Of a stretch of DNA of 64,000 bases, positions 1 to 9,107 are shown one piece after another. The notes beneath the pieces are model-generated. The model saw only the letters and a program-made list of their open reading frames with translations, did not search any database and was not told the origin of the DNA. Source of the stretch: Planctomycetaceae bacterium (GTDB lineage Bacteria > Planctomycetota > Planctomycetia > Planctomycetales > Planctomycetaceae); assembly GCA_021732415.1 (NCBI GenBank), contig JAKFVC010000048.1, forward strand, positions 1-64,000. The letters are read 5' to 3'. The translations under genes were made by a program, and so were the position numbers. The first letter of the stretch is position 1. Each line of letters opens with the position of its first letter.

Positions 1-610
1 AGCAATCTTCCTCTGGACATTCCGGATCGTCGAAATCCAGCAAGACCGGTTTTCTCAGTGGCTCCCGTCGGCAACGGCTCCGCTTTTCGGCCGCCTTCAG
101 TCGATCCCATGCCGCCTGCACTTCCTCGCCAGTCACTGTTCCTTCTGCCAGCAACTTCCCGGCGACGCTCGTGTAGAAGTCGTGCGCACCATAAGAGATC
201 ACCGCAGGACTGCTATGAATCCATCGCTCCAGCCAACTCCTTCGCAGCGGCTCCTCCTCCCAGAAGAAGCCCGCGGTCTTCCACGCTTGATCCCAGTCGA
301 TCGCAAACTGCTGGACGTGCGCAATGTCGCATGGCATCTCGCGGTGCAAAAGTTCGGCACACGGTCCCGCTAAAGCAATGCTCATCAAGTCTTCCATCAC
401 CCGCGCATGATCACGACCGCCATCGACCCCCTGCCAGTGTGGCACACGGATCATCGTCCACGGATCCAGACGCCGTGCTGTGCCGCGCTGCTCAATATCG
501 GTATCGGAAAAGCCATCGAGCCCGAGTTTGTAAACCGGAAAACCACACATCGCTGCGGCATAGGCATGCCCGGCGATATGCCACGCGCGGTGCTCAAGTT
601 CGGCGTTCAT
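1..610 (-). CDS. Partial hypothetical protein with a degenerate zincin-like motif
   Basis: An open frame on the minus strand starts at the ATG at 608-610 and runs off the left edge, so the C-terminus is missing. About 203 residues are visible. Near the N-terminus is HIAGHA, preceded by AW. In M41/FtsH-type metalloproteases the matching motif is HEAGHA, in which the two His bind zinc and the Glu is catalytic. Here the Glu is replaced by Ile, so I expect no protease activity. The rest is acidic and Trp-rich, with no membrane segment. Planctomycete genomes often carry short M41-like proteins of unknown role. The assignment rests on one motif; calling it a real gene is safer than naming the family. 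Confidence 0.55.
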   Translation of the reverse strand, partial: MNAELEHRAWHIAGHAYAAAMCGFPVYKLGLDGFSDTDIEQRGTARRLDPWTMIRVPHWQGVDGGRDHARVMEDLMSIALAGPCAELLHREMPCDIAHVQQFAIDWDQAWKTAGFFWEEEPLRRSWLERWIHSSPAVISYGAHDFYTSVAGKLLAEGTVTGEEVQAAWDRLKAAEKRSRCRREPLRKPVLLDFDDPECPEEDC

Positions 611-733
611 GCGGGGATCTCCAATCCATTGGGCCTTTGAACCATCGAATCAAACCGATGCCAGGGTTACCGCTGCGTCCCGATCGTGACGCGCTCCAAT
701 GCGGCACACGCTGACTCGATATGATTCATCATC

Positions 734-1060
734 TCACGAACAGTTGCTCCTGGCACTCAATCTTTCGTGCCGTCGTCTGGATTTGCTCAATTTCGCGTAA
801 AGTTCATCCCCACCCATGAGCACTTGGTGCAGGGTCTCACCGGCAGACCAGACGGAATCATGGCCACCGAAGAAGTGTTCCCAGTTATTCCACTGCCGCT
901 GCTCGTCTCGGACCTTGACCAGACGGGTGAGTTCAACCCACTCCGCTTGCGTCTCCGCCCAGTTCCGGCCGCAGTTATGACCATCCGCGTAGGCTTGGGC
1001 TTGTGCCGCTTGCTTCGAGGTGCGCAGGCGTTCGATCATCGCTTGATTCAGGTCTTGCAT
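734..1060 (-). CDS. Small hypothetical protein (108 aa)
   Basis: I do not recognise this family. The frame is open further upstream, but the ATG at 1058-1060 is preceded by GAAGGA at suitable spacing, and the protein then begins MQDLNQAMIERL. The first 40 residues are helical and charged. A region rich in Trp, His and Asn follows (around residues 55-80), and the tail is basic. There is no signal peptide or membrane segment. It lies between the partial gene at the left edge and the DUF5131 gene, all on the same strand, and could be expressed with them. It may be an accessory protein from a mobile element. Confidence 0.5.
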   Translation of the reverse strand: MQDLNQAMIERLRTSKQAAQAQAYADGHNCGRNWAETQAEWVELTRLVKVRDEQRQWNNWEHFFGGHDSVWSAGETLHQVLMGGDELYAKLSKSRRRHERLSARSNCS

Positions 1061-1257
1061 GTTCGTGTTCCTTCGATTTACTGAAATTGCTGGAGTAGAC
1101 TGGCACGATGTTGTATTTCTCGCCCGCTGACCTAAGGTCTGCGGGCACACTTGGTCGGTCGACACGTCCTGCGTCGACCGACCTCGATGCTGTGTTGTCG
1201 ACTGGTCGAAGGCTCCTGCGCTTAGCGAATCAGTCGTCCGCTCTCACTCAGGCGACT

Positions 1258-1992
1258 TCAGCGAGCGAACGGGGAACGCGGCCAGGATTGACGAACGACA
1301 CCATCAATCAGTCCATCGAAAGTGAGCGTCGTTCCCTGGAAATACTGCTTGTGAAACAGCGACACGCTAGCGGCATCGCACTCGTCGCGGATGCTCCGAA
1401 CCCAGTCCGTGCTCATCCCCCGACGGCTCTCCTTTGCCGCGTTCTCGCAGCCGGTAATCACCCAGTCGAGCTTCTCAATTCGTCGACCAAAGCGGACGGG
1501 GCCGAGCAGCGGCTCCGCGGACACGAAGCGGATCGCAGCCGGGATCTTCGCGAGGAGGTCAAGCCGCTGGATCTGGCTTTGATCCTCGATGGTCACTCCC
1601 AGCCAGACGTTGCGATAGCCTTTGCCCCAGTCGCGCGGGAGTCGTTCGAGGATCAACTCCGGGCGCTTGGTCAGGATCAGAAAGTCGAGGTTTGCGCACC
1701 GACGGATAATCTCCCACACTTCGTCCCGCCAGCCGTCGGCTCCGGGATGGAAGAAGTCGGACATCGAACAGGTGAAGATGCGCAGGCGTTGGCCGGTCTC
1801 AGCCGCCTTCCGATCCCAGATGAAGGGCATCTTCCAAGTCGTCGTGGTCCGCATCGGACCGTGGAACGGTTCGTTCCCGGAGCGCCGCATGATCGGTCCG
1901 ATATAGCAGAACTTACATGCCTCTGAGACCTTGTTGCACCCCCACCAAGGGTTCCAAGTGTGATGAGTCCAGCCGATTTTCGAGTCTTGCAT
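1258..1992 (-). CDS. DUF5131 family protein (phage Gp37/Gp68-like)
   Basis: The 244-residue protein begins MQDSKIGWTHHTWNPWWGC, the hallmark start of the DUF5131 family. The cysteines at GCNKVSEACKFCY (C-x7-C-x2-C here) resemble an Fe-S binding cluster of a radical-SAM-like barrel. Other conserved family pieces are CSMSDFFHPGAD, ILTKRPE, WLGVTIEDQ and RFVSAEPLLGP. Family members occur in phages and defence-type islands, and their biochemical role is unsettled. I chose the internal ATG at 1990-1992 because homologues start there and the upstream 33 codons look non-coding. The length is normal for the family, so the gene looks intact. It reads on the minus strand, with an unassigned 0.8-kb region upstream. 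Confidence 0.85.
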   Translation of the reverse strand: MQDSKIGWTHHTWNPWWGCNKVSEACKFCYIGPIMRRSGNEPFHGPMRTTTTWKMPFIWDRKAAETGQRLRIFTCSMSDFFHPGADGWRDEVWEIIRRCANLDFLILTKRPELILERLPRDWGKGYRNVWLGVTIEDQSQIQRLDLLAKIPAAIRFVSAEPLLGPVRFGRRIEKLDWVITGCENAAKESRRGMSTDWVRSIRDECDAASVSLFHKQYFQGTTLTFDGLIDGVVRQSWPRSPFAR

Positions 1993-2812
1993 TGTGCCTA
2001 CTCCCATATTTGGGTTGAGTTCCGTCGGAACTCTGTCGGATTGTGAACCAGTACCGGTCATGCGGCGTACGGCCGCATAACCACCGACCATCCCAGGTCA
2101 GAATGGGGATCGTGCCAGACGTCTTGGGCACGAGCGACAGGGCTGAGTTGAAGGAAAGACGCCGCAGGCAAAGTGTTGCGGGATGCTGCGTCTTTCTGGC
2201 GCAAACCACCGAGGAAATCCCCGGCTGATCAACCAGACCGATCCTTGGGTAGACCGCAGATTGCGGTCGGTGTCAGATGACTTTGGTTGGCTGCCCGGCG
2301 GGCAATGCCAAACTCAGTGAAAGTCGAATCTGACTTGTCGTTGACTCACCGCGAAGGATCGAACTCTACTGAGTTTTGATATTCGCGAAATGTGGCCGGT
2401 GTGTTCGGAAAGGCCACCATGTTGTTAAGGCGTCTCAAGTTTTACGGACGAACACCTGCGCAATCAAGCAAAGAATACTGCTGACAACATTCTTTTTGCA
2501 AAATTCCCTGCGCCCCCAGCCGCTCCCGTCTGTGGGCGCTTTCCCCACGCCTTAGAGGCTTTCTGGGCGCGAAATATGTGAAGCTGGATGGACTTGGCAG
2601 TTTCATTCGCCAACCGGCTCGGTCCGCGGCCGAGTTGTCTGGCCCAGATCGGAAGAGCATGGGCGTCATGAGAGGAAGACACAGCGAGTCGTTCGGGTTC
2701 GAAAGTCGTAATGGTCGCGGTTGGAAAGATACGGGGCCCCCGGGGCAGGGTGCGGTCGACAGCGTTCCACTCGCATCCGCAGCAGGCGGGGCTAATAAAC
2801 GACCGCACGACT
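1993..2812. other. Intergenic stretch, no supportable gene
   Basis: About 820 bases lie between the DUF5131 start and the end of the DUF3592 gene. The open frames here have unnatural composition. A palindrome-rich spot around 2060-2080 (ATGCGGC near GGCCGCAT) precedes the DUF5131 gene and could be regulatory. GC-rich text around 2500-2570 resembles decayed sequence. I see no RNA gene. Confidence 0.4.
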
Positions 2813-3928
2813 CTAACTGACCGCCAATTCGAGTTCATCAAGCTGCCTGACGGCTTTGCCGACTTTTCGCAGTTGCCTCAGTCCGAACCAGAGAATTGGC
2901 AAAGGGATGAGGTAGAAAATGTAGGCTCCGCCAAAGCCCCGCCGGACGACGACGTTGGAGGGATCGGCGGGGTCGTACCAGCAGGGAATCGTTTTGCCAG
3001 CGACCCATCCATCCATCACGGCCTTCCCCAGCACTTGGCCGCCGATGTGCAGGGATGTCCCGGTATCGAAGCCGGAGGAAATCATTTCGCGCTCGCCCCC
3101 TTGATATTTCAGCGCAAATTCCGGAGTACGGGTGGTACTGGTTTGTCTCCGCTTCCCGGTTTCCTTTCGCGACTCAGTCCGGATGACTTCGCGTCGATCA
3201 AGGATGGTCGCCTGAGCCTCTTTCCAGTTCGTCAGGGTTTGCAGATCCCGCCACGCGAGTCCAGCCCCGACCATCAGAAACGCCAGCGGCACCATCATCA
3301 ATGCGACGAGCCCGAACGCGGGGAGTCGACGGACATCAGACGGCAGCGTGTTGGACTGCGGATGTTCCCGGACCCACTGCAACCGGGATCGCATCCAGAC
3401 GAAAAACAATCCACCGAAGACAATCCATCCCAGCAACCAGAACGCGGCGGGATGAAACCTCAATCCACCGATGACGACTCCCGCCGTGGTCGTTGCGTTG
3501 CTGATCTTGATCGAAAACGCGGTGTCCAACCGGGCCTCCGCCAGAAAGTTTCGGACTTCGATCTCCGACGACAGGGTATGTTGCGCCTCTTTGCGGGATG
3601 CCAGCAGGTCGAACGAAAAGCGAGACTCCCCTCCAGCGGGAATGTTCACAACCGCTGTCACCTCGCGATCGTTGTCGTCGCGCTTCAGCTCGGGCAACTC
3701 GTCAATCCGCACGAGAAACCCGTTATGCGGAAACCGAACTCGCACATCGGTCCCCTCCGACGCCGTCTCCCCCGAATTCTTGAGAACCACATTCACCGTC
3801 ACCACGGTCCCCGCAGGAACCGCTTCCAGGTCGGAAGAGACGGTTGACTGACTGAAATCCACCCCGGCAACCGCGCTTCGTGCGAAGAGGACGACGGTCG
3901 GAATCAACATCGCGAGAAGTCTGTTCAT
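2813..3928 (-). CDS. DUF3592-containing membrane protein with signal peptide
   Basis: This 371-residue protein opens with a signal peptide (MNRLLAMLIPTVVLFARSAVA). An extracytoplasmic beta-rich region of about 110 residues follows, resembling a CARDB/DUF11-like adhesion fold (VTVNVVLKNSGETASEG). Three further hydrophobic segments are visible, at roughly residues 160-180, 205-230 and 335-355. Between the last two lies a DUF3592-type domain: ATILDRREV..., SSGFDTGTSLHIGG, and IPCWYDPADPSNVVVRRG, the family's signature ending. DUF3592 proteins are membrane proteins of unknown function. The gene ends next to an unassigned region and starts about 50 bases downstream of the tspO-like gene on the same strand, so co-transcription is possible. 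Confidence 0.8.
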   Translation of the reverse strand: MNRLLAMLIPTVVLFARSAVAGVDFSQSTVSSDLEAVPAGTVVTVNVVLKNSGETASEGTDVRVRFPHNGFLVRIDELPELKRDDNDREVTAVVNIPAGGESRFSFDLLASRKEAQHTLSSEIEVRNFLAEARLDTAFSIKISNATTTAGVVIGGLRFHPAAFWLLGWIVFGGLFFVWMRSRLQWVREHPQSNTLPSDVRRLPAFGLVALMMVPLAFLMVGAGLAWRDLQTLTNWKEAQATILDRREVIRTESRKETGKRRQTSTTRTPEFALKYQGGEREMISSGFDTGTSLHIGGQVLGKAVMDGWVAGKTIPCWYDPADPSNVVVRRGFGGAYIFYLIPLPILWFGLRQLRKVGKAVRQLDELELAVS

Positions 3929-3977
3929 CGGGACTCATCAAAATCGGGTGACATTCATTCACAAACGGGCATCGTTG

Positions 3978-4478
3978 TCATGATGGCCAGTTGAGCCGCC
4001 AGATGGCAAAGTTGAGCACCGCAGCGAAGCTCACCCATGCCAAGTACGGCACGAGCAGCCAACCGGCGAGCTTGGAACGCTGGAAAAACGCACGAAGTGT
4101 CACCGCAATCGCCGTCCATAAGATCAAAATCTCCGCGAAGGCCCAACCGGGCTCGTGAAGACCGAAGAAGATCCACGACCATGCGACATTCAAGGCCAGT
4201 TGTAGGGCAAACAACACGAGAGGTCCCTTGGCGGCGATGAATCCCGCCGGTCTCCAGACCAGCCAGGCCGCGATGGCCATCGTGAAATAGAGCGTAGTCC
4301 AGACCGGGCCGAAGACATAGTCGGGAGGGTTCCATGCGGGCTTGGTGACGGTCCTGTACCAGCCGTCAATCTCCGGTGTGGTCGCGATGGCTCCGAGGCC
4401 ACCCGCACTGAGGCAGATCACAAGGAAGACGGCAAGGCCCATCCAGCGAGTTCGTTCCGTCACCATCAACCTCAACAC
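3978..4478 (-). CDS. tspO: TspO/MBR family membrane protein
   Basis: The 166-residue protein has five predicted transmembrane helices, as expected for TspO/MBR (translocator/peripheral benzodiazepine receptor) proteins. Family signatures are clear: [22 protein letters not shown] in the first loop and helix 2, [17 protein letters not shown] in helix 3, and [19 protein letters not shown] at the end. TspO binds porphyrins and cholesterol-like molecules and affects tetrapyrrole-related stress responses. That role is family knowledge, not shown by this sequence. Length is normal. [14 protein letters not shown] offers two possible starts, and the second Met, at residue 5, could also be used. The strand matches its neighbours but there is no functional link to them. 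Confidence 0.9.
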   Translation of the reverse strand: MLRLMVTERTRWMGLAVFLVICLSAGGLGAIATTPEIDGWYRTVTKPAWNPPDYVFGPVWTTLYFTMAIAAWLVWRPAGFIAAKGPLVLFALQLALNVAWSWIFFGLHEPGWAFAEILILWTAIAVTLRAFFQRSKLAGWLLVPYLAWVSFAAVLNFAIWRLNWPS

Positions 4479-4581
4479 TCAGACGACGTCAGCCCAGGTC
4501 GATCTGCTGGCCACGCGCAAGATTATTTTTTTTGAAGGCGATGCCGTCGTCTCCCGAGTGTTTCACGAGACGACTGCCCAA

Positions 4582-5307
4582 TCACTTCTCGGTGAGCCCA
4601 CCTTTTCGACGGATGGCCGTGATAAGCTCATCCGCAATGGCTTTCATCCCTTTGTCACCGGGATGGCCCGCGACGCCGGCATGTTCGATCTTCCGCTCGG
4701 AACTCGCCGCATTGGATTTATCGCGGCCCACTTTGGCAATGTCCACGAACGTGACGCCGGCGTCCACACTCGCCTTTCGCAGGATGCCGTCTTTGACTTC
4801 ATGCGGCCAAAACGAACTACGGACGAAGATGGTCGGCTGGCCGTGCTCTTTGAGGATCGACAGTAGGTTTGCGAACGCGGCGGCGAACTTGTCTCGTGCC
4901 TCGTCGGTGGTGAGTTCGGCCACATTCTCGCCAATGGCCACGATCACGAGGTCCGGTTGGAAGTGCAGCGCTTCCTTGAGTTCTTTCTCGATGTCGAAGC
5001 TGCCGTATCCGCGTTCAAAGTCAGCGACATTACGGACTTTGATCTCCGGCTTTACGCCGGTAGCTTTGGCAATCTCCGCGGTGAGAAGATGGACATAATC
5101 CTTCTCTTTGGCACTGGCCGCCATGCCCCAGTTCCCTGTCCAGCCAATGGCGGGAGCAGGGCCGTGTAGCGTGATGCTGTTGCCAAGATACAGCACCTTT
5201 CCTGCGGCGAGATTTCCGATCATCGGTTTGGGAGACGGCACATCCGCAGCCTCAACCGCCGTGTGCGACATCAGCAATAAGACGGCCAGTCTCAGAACGC
5301 ATTTCAT
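4582..5307 (-). CDS. Secreted SGNH/GDSL-type hydrolase
   Basis: The 241-residue protein starts with a signal peptide (MKCVLRLAVLLLMSHTAVEA) and is probably exported. Block I has the nucleophile Ser in YLGNSITLHG. Block III-like GENVAEL carries the oxyanion Asn, and HPGDKGM near the C-terminus provides the catalytic His with its Asp partner region. This fits the SGNH hydrolase fold, which covers esterases that remove acyl or acetyl groups from sugars or lipids. The substrate cannot be told from sequence. It lies about 100 bases upstream of tspO on the same strand. Length and motif order are normal, so the gene appears intact. Confidence 0.85.
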   Translation of the reverse strand: MKCVLRLAVLLLMSHTAVEAADVPSPKPMIGNLAAGKVLYLGNSITLHGPAPAIGWTGNWGMAASAKEKDYVHLLTAEIAKATGVKPEIKVRNVADFERGYGSFDIEKELKEALHFQPDLVIVAIGENVAELTTDEARDKFAAAFANLLSILKEHGQPTIFVRSSFWPHEVKDGILRKASVDAGVTFVDIAKVGRDKSNAASSERKIEHAGVAGHPGDKGMKAIADELITAIRRKGGLTEK

Positions 5308-5600
5308 CAGGATGTTCCCGCATCAACGGTCCACAAAACCCAGTTCGCTTTTGTACCATGTGGCCGGCGAGTCCGCCAAAAGGGAGTTAAAACCAACGGA
5401 TTACGAAGCCAGGCACCCAGCGCCGTGAAAAAATGGAAGAAATGAATACGCACTTGCTGTGCCTCTCCTGACCTCCGGATCGACAACCCGATAGTACGGC
5501 TCGCGATCAATGATCCGTGAGCCAATTAGCGAAGTATGCGAGCCCCTATTCCGTGAGCCAACGGGCGCGGTGACCCCGATCAGAATCTGGCAAATCTACC

Positions 5601-8600
5601 TCAGCCGGATTTAGACCTTGATCCCCCGCTAGTGTTTGCACTAAGTCGGTGGAGCGTAAACTGACCTTCGCCCACCGTCTCGTTGCAGAGTTCAACAAGA
5701 TGTTCGTGGTGCGTGAACAGGAAAATCTGAGTCCGCTTGGCGAGATTAACGAGTTGCGGAATGATTGCCTTCGTTCGTTCATTATCGAACGTCATCAAAA
5801 GATCATCCAGGATGAGCGGCATTGGCTCGTGCTCCTCCAGATAACGATCCATCGCTGCAATCCGAAGGGCAAGATATAGCTGATCTCGGGATCCGTCACT
5901 CATTACTTCCACAGGAACATTCGCCCCGTTTGCCCTGCGGCCAACCATTACCGGAATGTCCGCGTCATTGAATTCCACCGCGAGACCGTCAAAGGCATTT
6001 CGCGTTATCTGCTTGAACACTTGTCCTGATTTTTCCAGCAATGGCCCCTGATTTTCCTCTCGAAACCTTTCGATTTGATTCCGCAGAAAGTGCGCAGCCA
6101 GTCGCAGGCGGATGTACCGGGAAGCGTCGTGATTCAAGGTCGCAGCCACAGATTCCGCTTGTTGCCGAAAATCCGCAGCTTTATCGCCAGCCTTCTCAAG
6201 TTCATTCTTCTGACGGTTCAGCTCGTCCAACTTGGACTGAACCCCCTGATGGTCTGCATTCTTTGTTCTTTTGTTTGCTTCCAGGTGGGTCTTTCGCTGG
6301 GGCAAATCATCGGCGTTCTCAGATTGAACACGCGTGATAAAATCATCCACGCCCTGGCCACGTGCCAGTCCACCAAGAGTTTCCCTGTAACTGTCAATCC
6401 GACCTTGTATGGTCGAACGCTTCTCCAGGTTAGCGAGCAGTGGCTCCAGCTCTTCCGAGTCCTTGAGCTTGGATAATCGTATCAACTCCTGCACGGCTTC
6501 CATCGCCTTCGTTTCCGCTTTTCCCGCGTCCAGCAGTTCAGATTTGGCATGCGCGATCTGAGACATCAGTTGTTCATGCTGTGTCTGGGCATTCCTCGCC
6601 TGAGAAAGCACATTCCATAGCCCGGCCTCCTGCAATTCTGCTCGATCCGCTTTAATCCCGAGCGACTTCGCATGCGTGGAAACACTCTGTTCATACCGCT
6701 GGATCTCGGCCGCCGTAATCTCAGCTTCAGCGGAAAGTTTGGTCCAACTGTCAAACTTCGAGAGGAGTTCCTTCCGTTCTTGCAGCAACTTCTGGCCTGC
6801 TTCGGGAGTTGTGTCTTCCAGCAAACCCACGGACCGACACCTCAACTTCCAGTTTGCTTCCGCCGTTTGGACTGCCTCGAATAGACCGGCCGATTTGCGA
6901 TGAAGGCTCGCCAGATCGTCTGTTAACTTTTCAAGGCGATTTCTGATAGCGTTTCGCTCCCCAGTTGATTCTTCCCCTTTTTGAACCCGACTTCTGGCGG
7001 CCTCGAACAGCACTGAATATGGCTTTTCACGAGAATCCATCAACGCAGTCGCCAAGGTGTTCTTGGCCTTTTCCACGTTCGTTCTTTTGGAATTGAACTC
7101 CGCTTCAGCTTCTCTCAGTTTGCTGGTTAACTCCCGGAACTGAACCCAGTTCCCACGCCACTCCTCCATCTCATCGGGCGAACGAGGAGTGACACCGATC
7201 GGAGCCCATTCTGACTCCCACGAGGACTGACATTCTTCGATCTGACGCTCAAGTGATGCGAGTTTCTCCTTCGCCTCGGTGATTTTCTTTCGGCTGTTCT
7301 GGACCTGGTGGCGTTTCTCTTCGGCTTGAGCTACAGCTTCCGCATCGAAGCGCAGTTGATCTGCTATATTATCCGCCTTAGTGATCGCGAGCGGAAACGC
7401 CTCCATCAAAGGCAATCCGTCGTCCAACTCAATCTTCGCGCCGTCGCCCTTCCATTCCGCGAGCACCAACTGCCAGCCATGATCCCGATGCTCTCTGGCT
7501 TGCTTGAGAGACTCCTCGGAGGGCAATTCCCCCCGACGCTCAAGACGGTGTAGATCGTTCTCGATGGTACTGACGATCTCCTTCTCGTCACGGATCAGGT
7601 TATTGGCCAACTCGATATCGCGATTAAGATTGACAAACCACTCACGGAATTTACGAATAGTGGCCGGGGAGGGAACGGAGAGGTTTGAGGCGGCATCCCG
7701 ATCTTCGGGAACACCTGGCACGAGGGCCCGATGGGTCGCAATGCTGCGGATCAATTTGTCGACCGCCATCTGACTCACCGTTAGCGTTTTGTTGGCTTCA
7801 GTGGCCTCTGCGGCATCCGCCAAGGCTTCTCGGAGAGGCGTCAGATCCGTTTCCGGGAGCAACGCTAGCTCGGTCTCATCCTTCTCAATATCTGTCTTCA
7901 ACTCTTCCGCATTAGCCCCATGGGCGGAGTAATTCTTCAGCGCAGACTGTAAGGAATTCGCAGCCTCTTCAATGCTCAGCCGCGCAACACTGCTCAGTCG
8001 CAATGACTCCAACGACTCAAACTTGCCTTGAACTTCCAGACACTTCATCGCTGCCAGCAAACTTGGTTCGATGCCGGACATTTCTTGTTTCTGCTTAGTC
8101 AGCAACTTTTTCTGCTCGCGATATGCACCCAGATCCTGGTGTAGCAAATCCAGTGCATCCGCATCGGCTAGAACCGCTGGGGAAGTCGCACAGTTCGCCA
8201 GTTGGCTATCGAGTCGCGTGATCTGTTCCGTGAGCGTCCGAACTTTGTCGCTGGACGAACCGACCGCAAGACGGGCGGATCTCGCCCGCTCTACAAAGTC
8301 ACTGCCGAGTTCCGGCAGTGCGGGAAGTTCGTTCAGTGATCTCATTTCATCGTTCAGGCGTCCGACACTCGGCAAAGCATCCTCGCACCGGTCAACCCAG
8401 GCGAGATTGCGCGATATTTCGTCGATCTCGTCCTCCAGGTTCTTCTTAGCTACCGACAGTTGCTCCAAATCCTTTTCCAACTGCCCCCATGTTTCGGCGT
8501 TGACTGTGGCGTCGCGGCTTTGCTTCAAAAGATCCTTGTAACGGTTCGCCGCTGGCCTGATGGACACATTGGCTGTTGCCCGACCTTTGAAAAGCATCTC

Positions 8601-9107
8601 GGAATCCGCAACCATCGCTTCCAAGACACGCTGGATCGGCGTGCCTCCAAGGCTAGCAGAAAACAGTGCAGTGCCAATTTCGCCCTCGCCTTTGAGGAGT
8701 TGCGCGGCACCCTCGCGGAGTTCGCTGCCTCCGAGCCCAAACATCGCTGAAAAATATGTCAGATCAACGCCGCCCAGAAACGGCCGGAGGGTACTGTCCA
8801 ACAGCGGACTTCCATCCTGGTCCAGAAGTGTGTTCTTGTTGCCCTTGCGGCGCTGGAACACCAACCGATCGCCTGCCTGGTTCTCAATCTCACCCAAGAC
8901 GCGAAGATTCTTATAATCGTGCAGGAAGTTGTCCGGGGATTGGCCATGAATGCCGAATAACAGATCGCGAATCGCCCGTAGCAGGGAACTTTTGCCAGCT
9001 TCATTCTCACCATACATCACATGTAGATCGTTGTCCGCTGCGGGAAACGAAAGTTCCAGATTCGTAAATGGTCCAAATGCCGGAATTTGCAGCCGCTGAA
9101 ATCTCAT
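5601..9107 (-). CDS. YhaN-like Rad50/SbcC-type ATPase
   Basis: This 1168-residue protein has an N-terminal half-ATPase with Walker A GENEAGKSS at about residue 36. Then come roughly 850 residues of heptad-rich coiled coil. The C-terminal half-ATPase has the ABC-type signature region (VEVMSDGSRDQLYLALR), Walker B PLILDDLLMTFDNERT and the H-loop FLFTHHEHL. The start MRFQRLQIPAFGPFTNLEL matches the YhaN subgroup of Rad50/SbcC-like SMC ATPases. Such proteins pair with an Mre11-like nuclease and act on DNA ends. The partner gene lies immediately upstream and overlaps by four bases (ATGA), so the two are translationally coupled. I see no canonical CxxC zinc hook in the coiled coil. Confidence 0.85.
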   Translation of the reverse strand: MRFQRLQIPAFGPFTNLELSFPAADNDLHVMYGENEAGKSSLLRAIRDLLFGIHGQSPDNFLHDYKNLRVLGEIENQAGDRLVFQRRKGNKNTLLDQDGSPLLDSTLRPFLGGVDLTYFSAMFGLGGSELREGAAQLLKGEGEIGTALFSASLGGTPIQRVLEAMVADSEMLFKGRATANVSIRPAANRYKDLLKQSRDATVNAETWGQLEKDLEQLSVAKKNLEDEIDEISRNLAWVDRCEDALPSVGRLNDEMRSLNELPALPELGSDFVERARSARLAVGSSSDKVRTLTEQITRLDSQLANCATSPAVLADADALDLLHQDLGAYREQKKLLTKQKQEMSGIEPSLLAAMKCLEVQGKFESLESLRLSSVARLSIEEAANSLQSALKNYSAHGANAEELKTDIEKDETELALLPETDLTPLREALADAAEATEANKTLTVSQMAVDKLIRSIATHRALVPGVPEDRDAASNLSVPSPATIRKFREWFVNLNRDIELANNLIRDEKEIVSTIENDLHRLERRGELPSEESLKQAREHRDHGWQLVLAEWKGDGAKIELDDGLPLMEAFPLAITKADNIADQLRFDAEAVAQAEEKRHQVQNSRKKITEAKEKLASLERQIEECQSSWESEWAPIGVTPRSPDEMEEWRGNWVQFRELTSKLREAEAEFNSKRTNVEKAKNTLATALMDSREKPYSVLFEAARSRVQKGEESTGERNAIRNRLEKLTDDLASLHRKSAGLFEAVQTAEANWKLRCRSVGLLEDTTPEAGQKLLQERKELLSKFDSWTKLSAEAEITAAEIQRYEQSVSTHAKSLGIKADRAELQEAGLWNVLSQARNAQTQHEQLMSQIAHAKSELLDAGKAETKAMEAVQELIRLSKLKDSEELEPLLANLEKRSTIQGRIDSYRETLGGLARGQGVDDFITRVQSENADDLPQRKTHLEANKRTKNADHQGVQSKLDELNRQKNELEKAGDKAADFRQQAESVAATLNHDASRYIRLRLAAHFLRNQIERFREENQGPLLEKSGQVFKQITRNAFDGLAVEFNDADIPVMVGRRANGANVPVEVMSDGSRDQLYLALRIAAMDRYLEEHEPMPLILDDLLMTFDNERTKAIIPQLVNLAKRTQIFLFTHHEHLVELCNETVGEGQFTLHRLSANTSGGSRSKSG

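Noticed and set aside
58-714. Plus-strand open frame at the left edge
   Set aside because: It is antisense to the better minus-strand frame carrying the HIAGHA motif, and its composition (Ser/Arg/Pro-rich) is unnatural.
2464-2841. Minus-strand frame after the DUF3592 gene
   Set aside because: No motif, no ribosome site, and the repetitive GC-rich tail looks non-coding.
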